A stretch of DNA of 64,000 bases, from positions 62,001-126,000 of the forward strand of contig CAVXXM010000011.1 in NCBI GenBank assembly GCA_963765745.1, read 5' to 3'. Below, piece after piece: positions 28,762 to 40,800 of this stretch. Below the pieces are notes generated by a model that saw nothing but the letters and a program-made list of their open reading frames with translations, was not told the origin of the DNA and made no database searches. Source of the DNA: JAHFPN01 sp963765745. GTDB lineage: Bacteria > Pseudomonadota > Alphaproteobacteria > Rhizobiales > Xanthobacteraceae. A program made the translations under genes and the position numbers. Each line of letters begins with the position of its first letter. The first letter of the stretch is position 1.

Positions 28762-28776
28762 AATCGGTTGTTTTTT
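28745..28776 (+). terminator. Possible terminator at the end of the Rrf2 gene
   Basis: CCGATTT (28745-28751) pairs with AAATCGG (28761-28767), followed by TTGTTTTTT. The stem straddles the Rrf2 stop codon. It is AT-rich and short, so termination may be partial; it separates the ubiE-to-Rrf2 run from cysK. Confidence 0.5.
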
Positions 28777-28858
28777 GTAAAATCGACATTTGACCCGTGG
28801 ATATGCTAGGGCCTGATCAGAGCCCTGCATCGACCCTCAGGTAAGCCCAGGAATTCCA

Positions 28859-29851
<993 letters not shown>

Positions 29852-29938
29852 GGCACTAAGCCCCTCTTCTGCCGCGACTCCGCACGCCCTAGAGTGGCCC
29901 GATTCGCTGACGGCAGCGGCAGCGGGCGGGTCCGGGGA

Positions 29939-32458
29939 ATGTCGGAACAGGCAGAAAATCGCGCTCTACGCGGCGCGCGGCGCCGCATCGGTGCCGCGTT
30001 CCTGCTGGCAGCTTTCGCCGCCATCACTCTCTCTTCCCAGGCCCTTGCCCAAGCATCACCGGCGGCGGGCACTTCTTATCTTCATGTGCTCGCCAGCCTC
30101 GAGCGCCACGAGATCGCCTCGCTCGCGCTCACGCTCGGCATCCTGGTCTTCGCCGTGGTGGTTTCGATCGCCTACCTGCGAACCCGCGTGCGTGCGAGCG
30201 GTGCGCTCGATCGGGCACAAGGCGAGATCGCGCGCCTGAAAGACGAGCTCGACCGGGCCAATGCGATCCTCTTGAGCGAGCCGCAGGTGATCGTGGCCTG
30301 GCGCGAAAAGGAGGCCGAGCCGCTCATCCTCGGCGACGCGGCTAAGCTCACGGGTCAGCCGGCGGCGCGGCGGCTCTTGGCGTTCGGCACCTGGCTGGAG
30401 CCCGAGGCCGCGCGCGAAATGGAAGCGGCCATCGATGCGCTCCGGCGCCGCGGCGAAGCCTTCGGCCGCGTCTGGCGCACCCGCGACTCGCGCCATGTCG
30501 AGATCGAAGGCAGGCCGATCGCGGGTGCCGCGGTGTTGCGGCTGCGGGAGCTCACCGGCACGCGCCTCGACCACGCGGCGCTTTCGGAGTCGTTCAGCCG
30601 GCTCGAGGCCGAGGTGCAGGAAATGCGCGCACTGCTCTCGGCGGTGCCGGCGCCGATCTGGATCCGCGACGCCGAGGGCCGCCTCGTCTTCGCCAACCAC
30701 GCTTATGCGCTGGCCGTCGAAGCGCGCGACGCCGATGACGCGATCGCGCGCGGGCTCGAGCTGCTCGATCGCGGCGCGCGCGAGGAAGCGCTGCGTGCGC
30801 GCGCCGAGGGCCGCACTTTCGCCAAGCGTCTGCCGGCGGTCGTCGCGGGACAGCGGCGCATACTCGACGTCGTCGAGGTCTCGGGCACGCGCGGCGCCGC
30901 CGGTGTCGGCATCGACGCGACCGAGGCCGAGACGATCCGGGCCGAACTCACGCACGTCGTCGCCGCGCACCGGCGCACGCTCGACCAGCTGGCAACCGCA
31001 GTTGCGATCTTCGGCGCCGACGGGCGGCTGGTGTTCTATAACGCCGCTTATCGCGCGCTGTTCCAGCTCGATTCCGCCTTTCTCGACGAGCGGCCGACGG
31101 ATTCGGCGATCCTCGACCGGCTCAGGACCGAGCGCCGGCTCCCGGAACAAGCCGACTTCCGCGCCTGGAAGGCGCAGTTGCTGCAGGCCTATCGCGCCGT
31201 CGAGCCCAAGGAGCACCGCTGGTATCTGCCCGGCGGCCGGCACTTGCGCGTGGTCACCAACCCCAACCCGGAGCACGGCGTCACTTATCTGTTCGACGAC
31301 ATCAGCGAGCGCATCGAGCTGGAGAGCCGCTTCAACGCGTTGAACCGGACGCAAAGCGAAACGCTCGAGGCGCTGACCGAAGCCGTCGCCGTGTTCGGCA
31401 CCGACGGCAGGCTCAAGCTGCACAATCCGGTCTTTGCCCAGATGTGGAAGCTTTCGCCGCAAGCGCTCGCAACGCGGCCGCATATCGATACGGTTGCCGG
31501 CTGGGCCCGCGCGCTCCTGGGCCGCAGGTTGGGCGGCGAGGAAGCGCTCGGCGCCATCAAGCTCGCGGTAACGGCGCTCGAGCATCGTACGCCGGTCGAG
31601 CGGCGGCTGGAGCGGGTCGACGGCAGCGTGCTCGATTGCGCGGCTTTGCCGCTGCCCGACGGCGACACGCTCGTCACCTTCCGCGACATCTCCGACAGCG
31701 TGAACGTGGAGCGGGCGCTGGTCGAGCGCAACGAGGCGCTGATCGCGGCCGATGCGCTGAAGAGCGCGTTCGTGCATCACGTGTCCTACGAACTGCGTTC
31801 GCCGCTGACCACGATCATCGGCTTCGCGCAGCTGCTGGACGATCCGGTGATCGGCCCGCTGAACACCAAGCAGCGCGAATATGTGGGCCACATCACCGAG
31901 TCGAGCGCGGCGCTGCTCGCGATCATCAACGATATTCTGGATCTTGCCACCATCGACGCCGGCGCGATGCAGCTCGAGCTCTCCGACGTCGATGTGCGCG
32001 AAACGATGCAGGCCGCGGCCGAAGGCATCCGCGACCGTCTGGCCGAGCAGAACCTGAAACTCGATATACGGGTGCGGCCCGATATCGGGGCGCTGCGCGC
32101 CGACGCCAAGCGCGTGCGGCAGATATTGTTCAATCTGCTTTCCAACGCCGTCGGCTTTTCGCCGCGCGGCGAGACGATTACGCTCGCGGCCGAGCGGCGC
32201 GACGGCGCGGTCATCTTCCGTATCGCCGACAAGGGGCCGGGCGTGCCGCCGGAACTCTTGGAGCGCGTGTTCGGCCGTTTCGAGACGCACACGCGCGGCT
32301 CCAAACACCGCGGCCCGGGCCTCGGGCTCTCGATCGTGCGCTCATTCGTGGCATTGCACGGCGGCAGCGTCGCGATCGACAATGCGCCCGGCGGCGGCAC
32401 GGTCGTGACCTGCATCTTCCCGCCCGCGGCCGTGGCCGATCACAAGGCCGCCGAGTAA
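29939..32458 (+). CDS. divL: DivL-type PAS histidine-kinase homologue with Tyr at the phosphoacceptor site
   Basis: An 839-residue membrane protein related to Caulobacter DivL, which reads DivK phosphorylation and controls the CckA-CtrA cell-cycle relay. The start is ATG 29939; GTG 29894 is an alternative. Two hydrophobic segments come first (about 18-40 and 54-80), then several PAS-like domains (motifs IWIRDAEGRLVFANHAYALA, VAIFGADGRLVFYNAAYRAL, VAVFGTDGRLKLHNPVFAQM). The dimerisation helix reads HHVSYELRSPLTTI, with Tyr617 where kinases have His. The ATP-binding domain is intact (FNLLSNAVGFSP, DKGPGVPPE, GPGLGLSIV). It is followed 3 bp later by tsaE-amgK, so they are probably one operon. 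Confidence 0.9.
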   Translation: MSEQAENRALRGARRRIGAAFLLAAFAAITLSSQALAQASPAAGTSYLHVLASLERHEIASLALTLGILVFAVVVSIAYLRTRVRASGALDRAQGEIARLKDELDRANAILLSEPQVIVAWREKEAEPLILGDAAKLTGQPAARRLLAFGTWLEPEAAREMEAAIDALRRRGEAFGRVWRTRDSRHVEIEGRPIAGAAVLRLRELTGTRLDHAALSESFSRLEAEVQEMRALLSAVPAPIWIRDAEGRLVFANHAYALAVEARDADDAIARGLELLDRGAREEALRARAEGRTFAKRLPAVVAGQRRILDVVEVSGTRGAAGVGIDATEAETIRAELTHVVAAHRRTLDQLATAVAIFGADGRLVFYNAAYRALFQLDSAFLDERPTDSAILDRLRTERRLPEQADFRAWKAQLLQAYRAVEPKEHRWYLPGGRHLRVVTNPNPEHGVTYLFDDISERIELESRFNALNRTQSETLEALTEAVAVFGTDGRLKLHNPVFAQMWKLSPQALATRPHIDTVAGWARALLGRRLGGEEALGAIKLAVTALEHRTPVERRLERVDGSVLDCAALPLPDGDTLVTFRDISDSVNVERALVERNEALIAADALKSAFVHHVSYELRSPLTTIIGFAQLLDDPVIGPLNTKQREYVGHITESSAALLAIINDILDLATIDAGAMQLELSDVDVRETMQAAAEGIRDRLAEQNLKLDIRVRPDIGALRADAKRVRQILFNLLSNAVGFSPRGETITLAAERRDGAVIFRIADKGPGVPPELLERVFGRFETHTRGSKHRGPGLGLSIVRSFVALHGGSVAIDNAPGGGTVVTCIFPPAAVADHKAAE

Positions 32459-32461
32459 GCC

Positions 32462-34000
32462 ATGCTCACTGTCAACGCCCCGCGCTCGACCTGGGACGTG
32501 GCGTTGCCCGACGAGGGCGCCACCGAGCGGCTCGCCATGGACTTGGCCGTCGCGCTCGACCCGGGCGACGTGATCACGCTCTCGGGCGACCTCGGCGCCG
32601 GGAAGACGACGCTGGCGCGCGCGGTGATCCGGTATCTGGCGGGCAACGCGCGCCTGGAAGTTCCGAGCCCGACTTTCACCCTCCTGCAAGCCTATGACCT
32701 GCCTCAGTTTTCCATCGTGCACGCGGATCTGTTCCGGATCGAGACCCTGGCCGAGCTTGCCGAACTCGGCTGGGACGAGGCGGCCGACGGCGCGGTGCTG
32801 TTCGTGGAATGGCCCGAGCGCGCCGGCACTTTGATCCAGACCGACCGGCTCGATATCGCGCTCTCGATCGCCCCCGATCTCGGCCCCACGCACCGGCAGG
32901 TGCGGCTCACCGGATTTGGCACGTGGATCCAGCGGCTCGAGCGGCTGCGTGCGGCGCGCGCGCTGATCGATGCGGCGGGCTTCGGCCCGGCACGGCGGCG
33001 GCGCATCCAGGGCGACGCCTCGACCCGGAGCTATGAGCGGCTCGCGCTATCGGGCACCAGCATAATCCTGATGAACGCGCCGCCGCGGCCCGACGGACCG
33101 CCGGTGAAGAACGGCCTGCCCTACAGCGCCATCGCGCATTTGGCCGAAAACATGCGCCCGTACGTGGCGATCGCGCGCTATCTGCGTGAGAAGGGCTTCA
33201 GCACGCCGGAGATCATCGCCGCCGACATCGAGAGCGGACTCCTGCTGATCGAGGACTTCGGCAACAAGGGCGTCGTCGCCGGCGATCCGCCGACGCCGGT
33301 CGAAGAGCGCTACGAGGCGGCGATCGACGTCCTGGTCGAGCTGCACAGCCTCGAGCTTCCTACAAAACTGCCGGTGGCGCCGCGCATCGAATACGAAATC
33401 CCGCCTTACGATCTCGACGCTTATCTGATCGAGCTCGAGCTGCTGCTCGACTGGTACCTGCCCTATCGCGGCGCGGTGCTTGCCGCCGATGCGCGCGGGC
33501 AATTCGAGACGCTGTGGCGCGCCGCGCTGGAGGAGCCGCTCAATGCGCCCAAGACCTGGGTATTGCGCGACTTCCATTCGCCCAATCTGCTGTGGCTGCC
33601 GGATCGGGGCGGGATCGCGCGCATCGGCATGCTCGATTTCCAGGATACGCTGATCGGCCCGCACGCCTATGACGTCGCTTCGCTGCTGATGGACGCGCGC
33701 GCCGATGTCTCGGAGGGCTTGGAACTCGCCTTGATGTCGCGCTACGCGTTCGGCCGCGGCGAGAAAGATCCGTCGTTCGACCCCGCCGTGTTCGCGCGCC
33801 AGTACGTCACGCTCGGCGCCCAGCGTGCGACCAAGATCATGGGCATTTTCGCCCGCTTGGAGCGGCGCGACGGCAAGTCCCAATATCTGAAACATCTGCC
33901 TAGAGTACGAAATTACCTGATGCGCGCGCTCGGCCATCCCTCGCTCGAGGGCCTCAAGGCGTGGTACGACACGCACGTGCCGCCGCCCGCCGAAACCTGA
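32462..34000 (+). CDS. TsaE-AmgK fusion: t6A ATPase subunit plus anomeric sugar kinase
   Basis: A 512-residue two-domain protein. Residues about 1-150 are TsaE, the ATPase that drives the TsaB-TsaD-TsaE complex making t6A37 on tRNA: Walker A GDLGAGKTTLAR, VPSPTFTLLQAY, FVEWPERAG. From about 160 to the end is an APH-fold kinase like AmgK of Pseudomonas, which phosphorylates MurNAc and GlcNAc at C1 in wall recycling: GDASTRSYERL, catalytic WVLRDFHSPNLLWL, and metal site MLDFQDTLIGP. The frame is continuous through the junction. The next gene is a MurU-like nucleotidyltransferase, supporting the kinase assignment. Fusions of this kind are reported in Bradyrhizobium-like genomes. Confidence 0.9.
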   Translation: MLTVNAPRSTWDVALPDEGATERLAMDLAVALDPGDVITLSGDLGAGKTTLARAVIRYLAGNARLEVPSPTFTLLQAYDLPQFSIVHADLFRIETLAELAELGWDEAADGAVLFVEWPERAGTLIQTDRLDIALSIAPDLGPTHRQVRLTGFGTWIQRLERLRAARALIDAAGFGPARRRRIQGDASTRSYERLALSGTSIILMNAPPRPDGPPVKNGLPYSAIAHLAENMRPYVAIARYLREKGFSTPEIIAADIESGLLLIEDFGNKGVVAGDPPTPVEERYEAAIDVLVELHSLELPTKLPVAPRIEYEIPPYDLDAYLIELELLLDWYLPYRGAVLAADARGQFETLWRAALEEPLNAPKTWVLRDFHSPNLLWLPDRGGIARIGMLDFQDTLIGPHAYDVASLLMDARADVSEGLELALMSRYAFGRGEKDPSFDPAVFARQYVTLGAQRATKIMGIFARLERRDGKSQYLKHLPRVRNYLMRALGHPSLEGLKAWYDTHVPPPAET

Positions 34001-34025
34001 TCGGCCAGCCGAGCCCGCTCGCGCC

Positions 34026-34781
34026 GTGACCGCCACCAACCACCGCCAAGGGGTGCCGAAGACCGCCATGGTGCTGGCGGCGGGTCTTGGCGTGCGGATG
34101 AAGCCGCTCACCGATACGAAGCCGAAGCCGCTGATCGAAGTCGCCGGCAAGACGCTCCTCGATCACGCGCTCGACCGGTTGGCCGCGGCCGGCGTCGAGA
34201 CCGCCGTCGTCAACGTGCATCACTTCGCCGACGCGCTGGAGCGGCATCTGAAGGCGCGGAAGCAGCCAAGGATCGTGATCTCCGACGAGCGCAGCGCGCT
34301 GCTCGACACCGGCGGCGGAATCGTCAAGGCTTTACAAAGGCTTGAGCCCCAAAGGCTTGGCTCGGCGCCGTTCCTGCTGATGAATTCCGACAGTCTTTGG
34401 CTGGAAGGCACTGCGTCGAATCTGAAACGCCTCGGCCGCGCATTCGACGCCGCGCGCATGGACGCACTGCTTCTTCTGGCGCCGAGCGCCGGCGCGATCG
34501 GCTATCGTGGCCTTGGCGACTATGAAATGGATGCGCAAGGAAAACTGCATCGGCGCGGCGAGCAGGAACGCGCGCCCCTGGTCTATGCGGGAGCGGCCGT
34601 GCTCGCGCCGCGTCTGTTTGCGGGTGCGCCGGCCGGCGCATTTTCGCTCACGCGGCTGTTCGACCGGGCCGAGGCGGAGGGCCGGCTCCATGGGCTCGCG
34701 CTGGAAGGCATGTGGATGCATGTCGGCTCGCCCGAGGCGATCGGAGCCGCCGAAGAGGTCATGCGCCGCGGCTCGATCTGA
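34026..34781 (+). CDS. murU: MurU-like nucleotidyltransferase (MurNAc-1-P uridylyltransferase)
   Basis: A sugar-phosphate nucleotidyltransferase of 251 residues from GTG 34026. The GT-A signature AMVLAAGLGVRMKPLTDTKP with the catalytic lysine region PKPLIEVAGKTLLDH is at the N-terminus, and the metal-binding aspartates are in LLMNSDSLWLEG. It follows the AmgK domain by 25 bp, which points to the salvage route MurNAc to MurNAc-1-P to UDP-MurNAc that bypasses de novo synthesis. Specificity for UTP and MurNAc-1-P is inferred from this pairing. Confidence 0.85.
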   Translation: MTATNHRQGVPKTAMVLAAGLGVRMKPLTDTKPKPLIEVAGKTLLDHALDRLAAAGVETAVVNVHHFADALERHLKARKQPRIVISDERSALLDTGGGIVKALQRLEPQRLGSAPFLLMNSDSLWLEGTASNLKRLGRAFDAARMDALLLLAPSAGAIGYRGLGDYEMDAQGKLHRRGEQERAPLVYAGAAVLAPRLFAGAPAGAFSLTRLFDRAEAEGRLHGLALEGMWMHVGSPEAIGAAEEVMRRGSI

Positions 34782-34784
34782 GCC

Positions 34785-37700
34785 ATGAGCGCGCCCCGCG
34801 TTTTCACCATCCCGGCTTCGGCGCCGTTCCTGCCGACGCTGGTGAACGCTTTGCTCGACGGCAAGCTGGTGCCGGGCTTCGAGCCGCGCAAAAACCCGCT
34901 GGCGCTCGCTTCCGCCACGATTTACCTCCCAACCCGGCGCGCGGCGCGCGCGCTTTCTCACGCGATCCTTGACGCGCTCGGAACCGACGCCGCGCTGCTT
35001 CCCAAGATCGTCCTGCTCGGCGACGTGGACGAGGACGAATTCGCCTTCGAGGACGCAGTGGGCGAAGGACGTCTGCCGCCGCCGATCGAGCCGGCCCAGC
35101 GGCGGCTCGCACTGGCCAAACTCGTGCTGAAATATGCAAGCGTGAGCGAGCGCATCGCGACGACTCCATCGGCCGCGATCGCGCTGGCCGACCAGCTAGC
35201 GCGGCTGTTCGACGATTTCACGATCGCGAAACTCAAGCCTGAGGATCTCGACGGGATCGTTCCCCCCGAACTCGACAAGCATTGGGAAGTTTCGCTCGAG
35301 TTTCTGAAGTTCGCGCGCACGGCCTGGCACGATCACCTGATCGAACAGAAGCTTTTGGACGGTGCCGCGCGACGCGACGAGCTGCTGCGGCGCGAAGCCG
35401 AGCGACTCAAGAGCGACATCGCGGGCCCGTTCATCGCCGCCGGCTCCACCGGCACAATTCCAGCGGTCGCCAAATTGCTCGCCGCCATCGCGCTACATCG
35501 GGAAGGTGCCGTAGTGCTGCCCGGACTCGATCAGAGCTCGATGATGAATCTTTCGCCTTGATCGAGGGCGGCGAGGACGACCGAACCGTCGCAAGGCCAT
35601 CCGCAGTTCGGCCTGAAGCGGCTCCTGCACCGGATCGGCATTGCGCGCGCCGACGTGAAACGGATCGAGGCCCCCGGGAGCCCTGCCCGCGAGCGCTTTC
35701 TCTCGCACGCCTTCCGGCCGGCGGCGACCACAGAACGATGGCGGACGGACAAGGATACGCCGCCCGAGGCTGAAATTGCCGAGGCTTTCTCGGGGGTTAC
35801 AGTCATCGAGGCGGCCGATCCACGCGCCGAGGCGCTCGCCATCGCGCTCTCGCTTCGCGAAACGATCGAGCTTCCGGGCAAGCGCGCGGCGCTGGTAACG
35901 CCCGACCGCACACTCGCGCGCCGGGTCGCCGCCGAGCTCGCGCGCTGGCAAATCGAGGTCGAGGATTCGGCGGGCCTTCCGCTCGGCGACACCGAAGCCG
36001 GATTGCTCGCCCGCCTGGTGGCCGTGGCCGCCGCCGAGCGGCTGGCGCCGGTGCCCTTGATCGCGCTGCTGCGCCATGCGCTGGCCGACCTCGGCGCTTT
36101 GAGCGGCGACATTGACCTGTTGGAGATCGCGGTGCTGCGCGGCCCGCGGCCGGCGCCCGGCGCCGGCCTGATGCGCGCGGTCGAGGATGCGCGCGGGCGC
36201 GATTTTCATCCGCGCGATCCGCGCAGCCGCTTGAGCGCCGAGAATTGGGACAGCGCGCTCAAACTCGCGCAGACAATCGTCGAAAAATTGCAGCCGCTGC
36301 TGGATCTTGCGGAATCTCGTTTGCACTCGGTCAAAAAGCTGGTCGAGGTGCACCGCACAGTGCTTGCGGCCATCGGACTCGATCTGGTTCGGACGAAACG
36401 CGAAGACGCGCGCAAGCTCGACGAGGCCTTCGCGAGTCTGGCCAAGGCCGCGGCGGCGCCGGAGCTTTCGCTGGCCGACTATTCCGAAGCCCTGCCTGCG
36501 CTGTTGTCCGACCAGAAGTTCCGCCCGCCGATCGATCCCGCGTCGCGCATCTGCATCCTGGGCGCGTTGGAAGCGCGCCTGCTCGACTTCGACCGCATGG
36601 TGATCGGTGGCGTCAACGAGGGCGTCTGGCCGCCGGAGGCGCAGAACGATTCCTGGCTGAACCGGCCGATGAGGAAGCGCCTCAAGCTCGATCTGCCCGA
36701 GCGGCGCGTGGGCCTGAGCGCGCACGATTTCGTGCAGTCCACGTGCGCCCGCGAAGTCGTCCTCTCACGGGCGCGCAAACAGAACGGGGTCGAGACCGTG
36801 GCCTCGCGCTTTCTACAGCGGATCAAGGCGATTGCACCGGAGAAAGCATGGAGCGCGGCGCTCGAGCGAGGCGAACATTACCTCGCGCTCGCGCGCGTGC
36901 TGGAGACGCCGGCGCAACGGGGCCGCATCCAGCGGCCGGAGCCGCGCCCGCCGGTAGAACTGAGGCCGGCGCGGCTGAGCGTCACCGAGATCGAGGCGCT
37001 GATCCGCGATCCCTACACGATCTATGCGCGCCACGTGCTGAAGCTCTTGGCGCTCGAGCCGCTCGATGCGGAACCGGATGCCGCCGCGCGCGGCACGCTG
37101 CTGCACGACGCGATCGGTGATTTCACCAAAGAATTTCCAGAGAAACTCCCCCCCGACGCACTCGACCGGCTGCTTCAGTTCGGCAAGCAAGCCTTTGCGG
37201 AATATGAGGATTTTCCAGAAGTGGTCGCCGTCTGGTGGCCGCGCTTCGAGCGGGTGGCGCGCTGGTTCATCGGCCAGGAGCCGGAACGCAGAAAGAACGT
37301 CGCACGCATTTTCGCCGAGACCAACGGGCGCATCACATTTGCCGCCGGCGGACGCGACTTCACGCTCTCGGCGCGCGCCGACCGCATCGACCTGCACAAC
37401 GACTCGGTCGTGATCCTCGACTACAAGACCGGAACCCCACCGAGCGCCAAGGAGGCGATCGTCGGGCTGGCGCCGCAATTGCCGCTCGAGGCCGCGATCG
37501 TGCGCGCCGGCGGGTTCAAGGAAATCCCCGCGGGTACGCACGTCGCCGACATCCAGATCATGCGGCTCTCGGGCGGCGACCCGCCGGGCGAGACCAGCTC
37601 GTTCCATCCCGATGAAGTAGGCGGCCCGACCAAGAAGCTGTTCGACGAATTGAAGCTTGCCGATCTCGACGCGCTGGCCGACTTCAGTCTGAAAAAGTTG

Positions 37701-37844
37701 AAGGTGCGGCTAGAGCAATTCGCCGATGCCAAGACGCCTTATCTGCCGGTGCCGCGGCCGAAATGGAAACTGCGCTTCGGCGAGTACGATCACCTGGCGC
37801 GCATCAAGGAATGGTCCGAGAGCGGCGGAGGCGAGGACACATGA
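34785..37844 (+). CDS. addB: AddB, subunit of AddAB helicase-nuclease (two compensating frameshifts)
   Basis: AddB pairs with AddA for double-strand-break end processing before RecA loading. The frame from ATG 34785 (MSAPRVFTIPASAPFLPTL) runs to about 35535, where one base is missing. The next 60 bp read in another frame (LDDESFALIEGGEDDRTVA), and an extra base at about 35594-35597 restores the first. Corrected length is about 1019 residues. The helicase-like core has IYLPTRRAARALSHAI and GGVNEGVWPPEA. The C-terminal nuclease has VVILDYKTGTPPS with the DxK metal-binding pair. The iron-sulfur cysteines of Bacillus AddB are not evident. The stop overlaps addA (ATGA). Confidence 0.93.
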
Positions 37845-40800
37845 TCGCGCTTCCGGAAGATACCCGGCAGGCGCAAGAAAACGCCTCCGATCCGGCGGTC
37901 TCGGCCTGGGTTTCCGCCAATGCGGGCTCGGGCAAGACCACGGTGCTGGTGCGCCGCGCGATCCGCCTGATGATGGCCGGCACGCCGCCGGCGCGCATCC
38001 TGTGCCTCACCTACACAAAAGCCGCGGCCGCGCACATGGCGAACGAAGTGCTGCGCGTGCTTTCGGCCTGGGTAAGGCTCGACGACACCGCGCTCGAAAA
38101 GAAACTCGCCGAGATCGATCCGGCGCCGGTCTCCGACGTGCGCCGCGTGAAAGCCCGGCAGCTATTCGCCGCGGCGCTGGAGACGCCGGGCGGACTCAAG
38201 GTGCAGACGATCCATGCATTCTGCGACCGGGTGCTGCACCAGTTTCCGTTCGAGGCGTGGGTGCCGGCGGGCTTCGAAGTGATGGAAGAAGTGGGCGAGC
38301 GGGATTTGCTGGCCCGCGCTCGGCTCTCGGTACTCTTGGAGGCCGCGTCCAAGCGCGACGGCGAGCTTGGCCGAGCGCTCGCGCGCGCCGTGGCGGTCGC
38401 TTCGGATCAGGGGCTCGCCGCCGCGCTCGACGAGGCCGTTCGGGAGCGGCGCAAGCTGCAGCGCTTCTTCGATCACCACGGCACGAACCCGAAAGCGGCT
38501 ATTTCCGCCGCGCTTGGGCTCGCCGCGAGTCAAACCTTGGAAGCGCTCGACCGTGAAATTGTCGCGGGGCCGAATCTTCCGAAGAGCCGCTGGGCAAAGG
38601 CGGCAGAGGCTTTGCGCTCGGGCACCGCAAACGACCAGAAGGTCGCCGAGCGCCTGGAGGCCGCGATATCCGCAGCGACCGGCGATCTCATATTCCGCTA
38701 TCTCGACGTTTTTCTCACCGGTCAGGGCGAACTCCGCAAGGCGAAAAGCTTCATCACCAAGGCTTTTCGAGACTCGCATCCCGATCTTGCAAAGCGGCTG
38801 GACGATGAGCTCGCACGGATCGAGGGCCTGCTGGATACGCGCCATGCCATCGCCGCGCGCGAGCGCAGCGCGGCGTTGCTCACGCTCGCCGGAGCGGTCA
38901 TCGGCCGCTACGAGAAGATGAAGGCCGGGCGCGGGGTGCTCGATTTCGGCGATCTGGTGGGCAAGACCGCGGATCTGTTGTCCGACACGGCCGCGGCCTG
39001 GGTGCATTACAAGCTCGATGGCGGCATCGATCACATTCTGATCGACGAGGCGCAGGATACCAGCCCCGAGCAATGGACCGTGATCGAAAGGCTCGCCGAG
39101 GAGTTTTTCGCAGGCCGCGGCGCCCGCGAGGACCGGACCCGCACGATCTTCGCCGTCGGCGACGAGAAACAGTCGATTTTCAGCTTCCAGGGCGCCGATC
39201 CGGCGCGCTTCGACGAGATGCGGCGCAAATTCATAGGCCGCTCCGAAAGCGCAAAGCTGAAGTTCCATAACGAGAAGCTCAAGCTCTCGTTCCGCTCCAT
39301 GCCAGGCGTGCTCACGGCAATCGACACGGTATTCAAACGGCCGGAAGCGCATGTCGGTCTTTCCAGCAGCGATCCGGGCAAGACCGTTCACGAGGCGATC
39401 CGTAAGGAAGCGCCGGCGCTGGTGGAATTGTGGCCGACACTGAAGCCCGATCCCAAGGACGACGAGGATGGGCTGGCTTGGGACGCCCCGCTCGACGCGC
39501 AGGCCGAGACCAACCCGGCGGTCAAGCTGGCGCGGCAGATCGCGGCCGCGATTGCGCATTGGACCGGCGGCGGGCTCGCGGTCACCGACCGGCGGACGCG
39601 GAAGACGCGCGCGGCGCGGGCCGGCGACATCATCGTGCTGGTGCGGCGGCGCGGCGTCTTGTTCGAGGCGATCCTGCGCGCGCTCAAGGACAAGGGTGTG
39701 CCGGTCGCCGGCGCCGACCGGCTCGATCTGGTGGAACACATCGCGGTCATGGATCTAATGGCGCTCGTGGATGCTCTGCTCCTGGAGCACGACGATCTTT
39801 CGCTCGCCTGCGCCTTGAAGAGTCCGCTGTTCGGCTTGACCGACGACGACCTCATGGCGCTGGCGCCCGGCCGCACCGGTTCGCTCGCCGCGGCGCTCGA
39901 TGAGAAAGCCAAGACCGACGCACGGTTCAAGCCGGCCGCCGGGAAACTCGCACGCTGGCGCGCGGAGGCACGCAAGCTGCGGCCGTTCGATTTTCTCTCG
40001 CGCGTGCTCGGGCGCGACCGCGGGCGCGAATTGATCCTGGGCCGGCTCGGCGACGAGGCCGCCGACGCGATCGACGAATTGCTCGCCCGCGCGCTCGCCT
40101 ATGAGCAGACCGAGGCGCCGACGCTGGCGGGCTTCGTGGCGTTCCTGCGCCGCGCCGGCGCCGAGGTGAAGCGCGACCTTGAAATCGAGAGCCCGGCGGT
40201 GCGGGTGATGACCGTGCACGGGGTCAAGGGGCTCGAGGCGCCGATCGTGGTGCTCGCGGACACGACCGGAATTCCGGCCGACGGCCGCCACGACCCGAGG
40301 CTGCTGACGCTGCCGGTTCCAGGCGCGCCGCCGGGCGCACCCGAGGCGCCGGTCTGGGCGCTCGGGCGCAAGCTGGATTCGAAAAATCTCGGCGGCGCCC
40401 GCAGCGCCGCGCACGGCAAGCGCGAGGAAGAATACCGGCGGCTGCTCTATGTCGCCGTCACCCGCGCGGCCGATGCGCTCGTGGTGTGCGGCTACGAGTC
40501 GGAACGATCGAAGCTGCCCGAGGGCTGCTGGTACCAGCTGGTCCATGACGCGCTTAAGGCGGACATGGAAGAGCAGGACGCGCCCGGTTTCGCAGGCAAG
40601 GTATGGCGGCTCAAGCCTACGCCGCCGCAGAGCGCCGAGAAACAGCCCGCGCCGGCCTTGGCGCGGATCGCAGAGCCTGCATGGCTCAAGCGCCCGGCGC
40701 CGCCGCCCACACCGCTCACGCAGGTCATCGCGCCGTCGCGGGCGATGGCCGATGCCGTTTTCGAGCGGTCGCGCTCAGCACCGGCTGCCGGCCTCGACCC

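Noticed and set aside
28770..28858. A sigma-70 promoter for cysK (TTGACC and TATGCT)
   Set aside because: The two boxes are only six bases apart, far from the required spacing.
30056..32308. A 750-codon minus-strand frame antisense to divL
   Set aside because: Arises from GC-rich third positions; no conserved motif and no start context.
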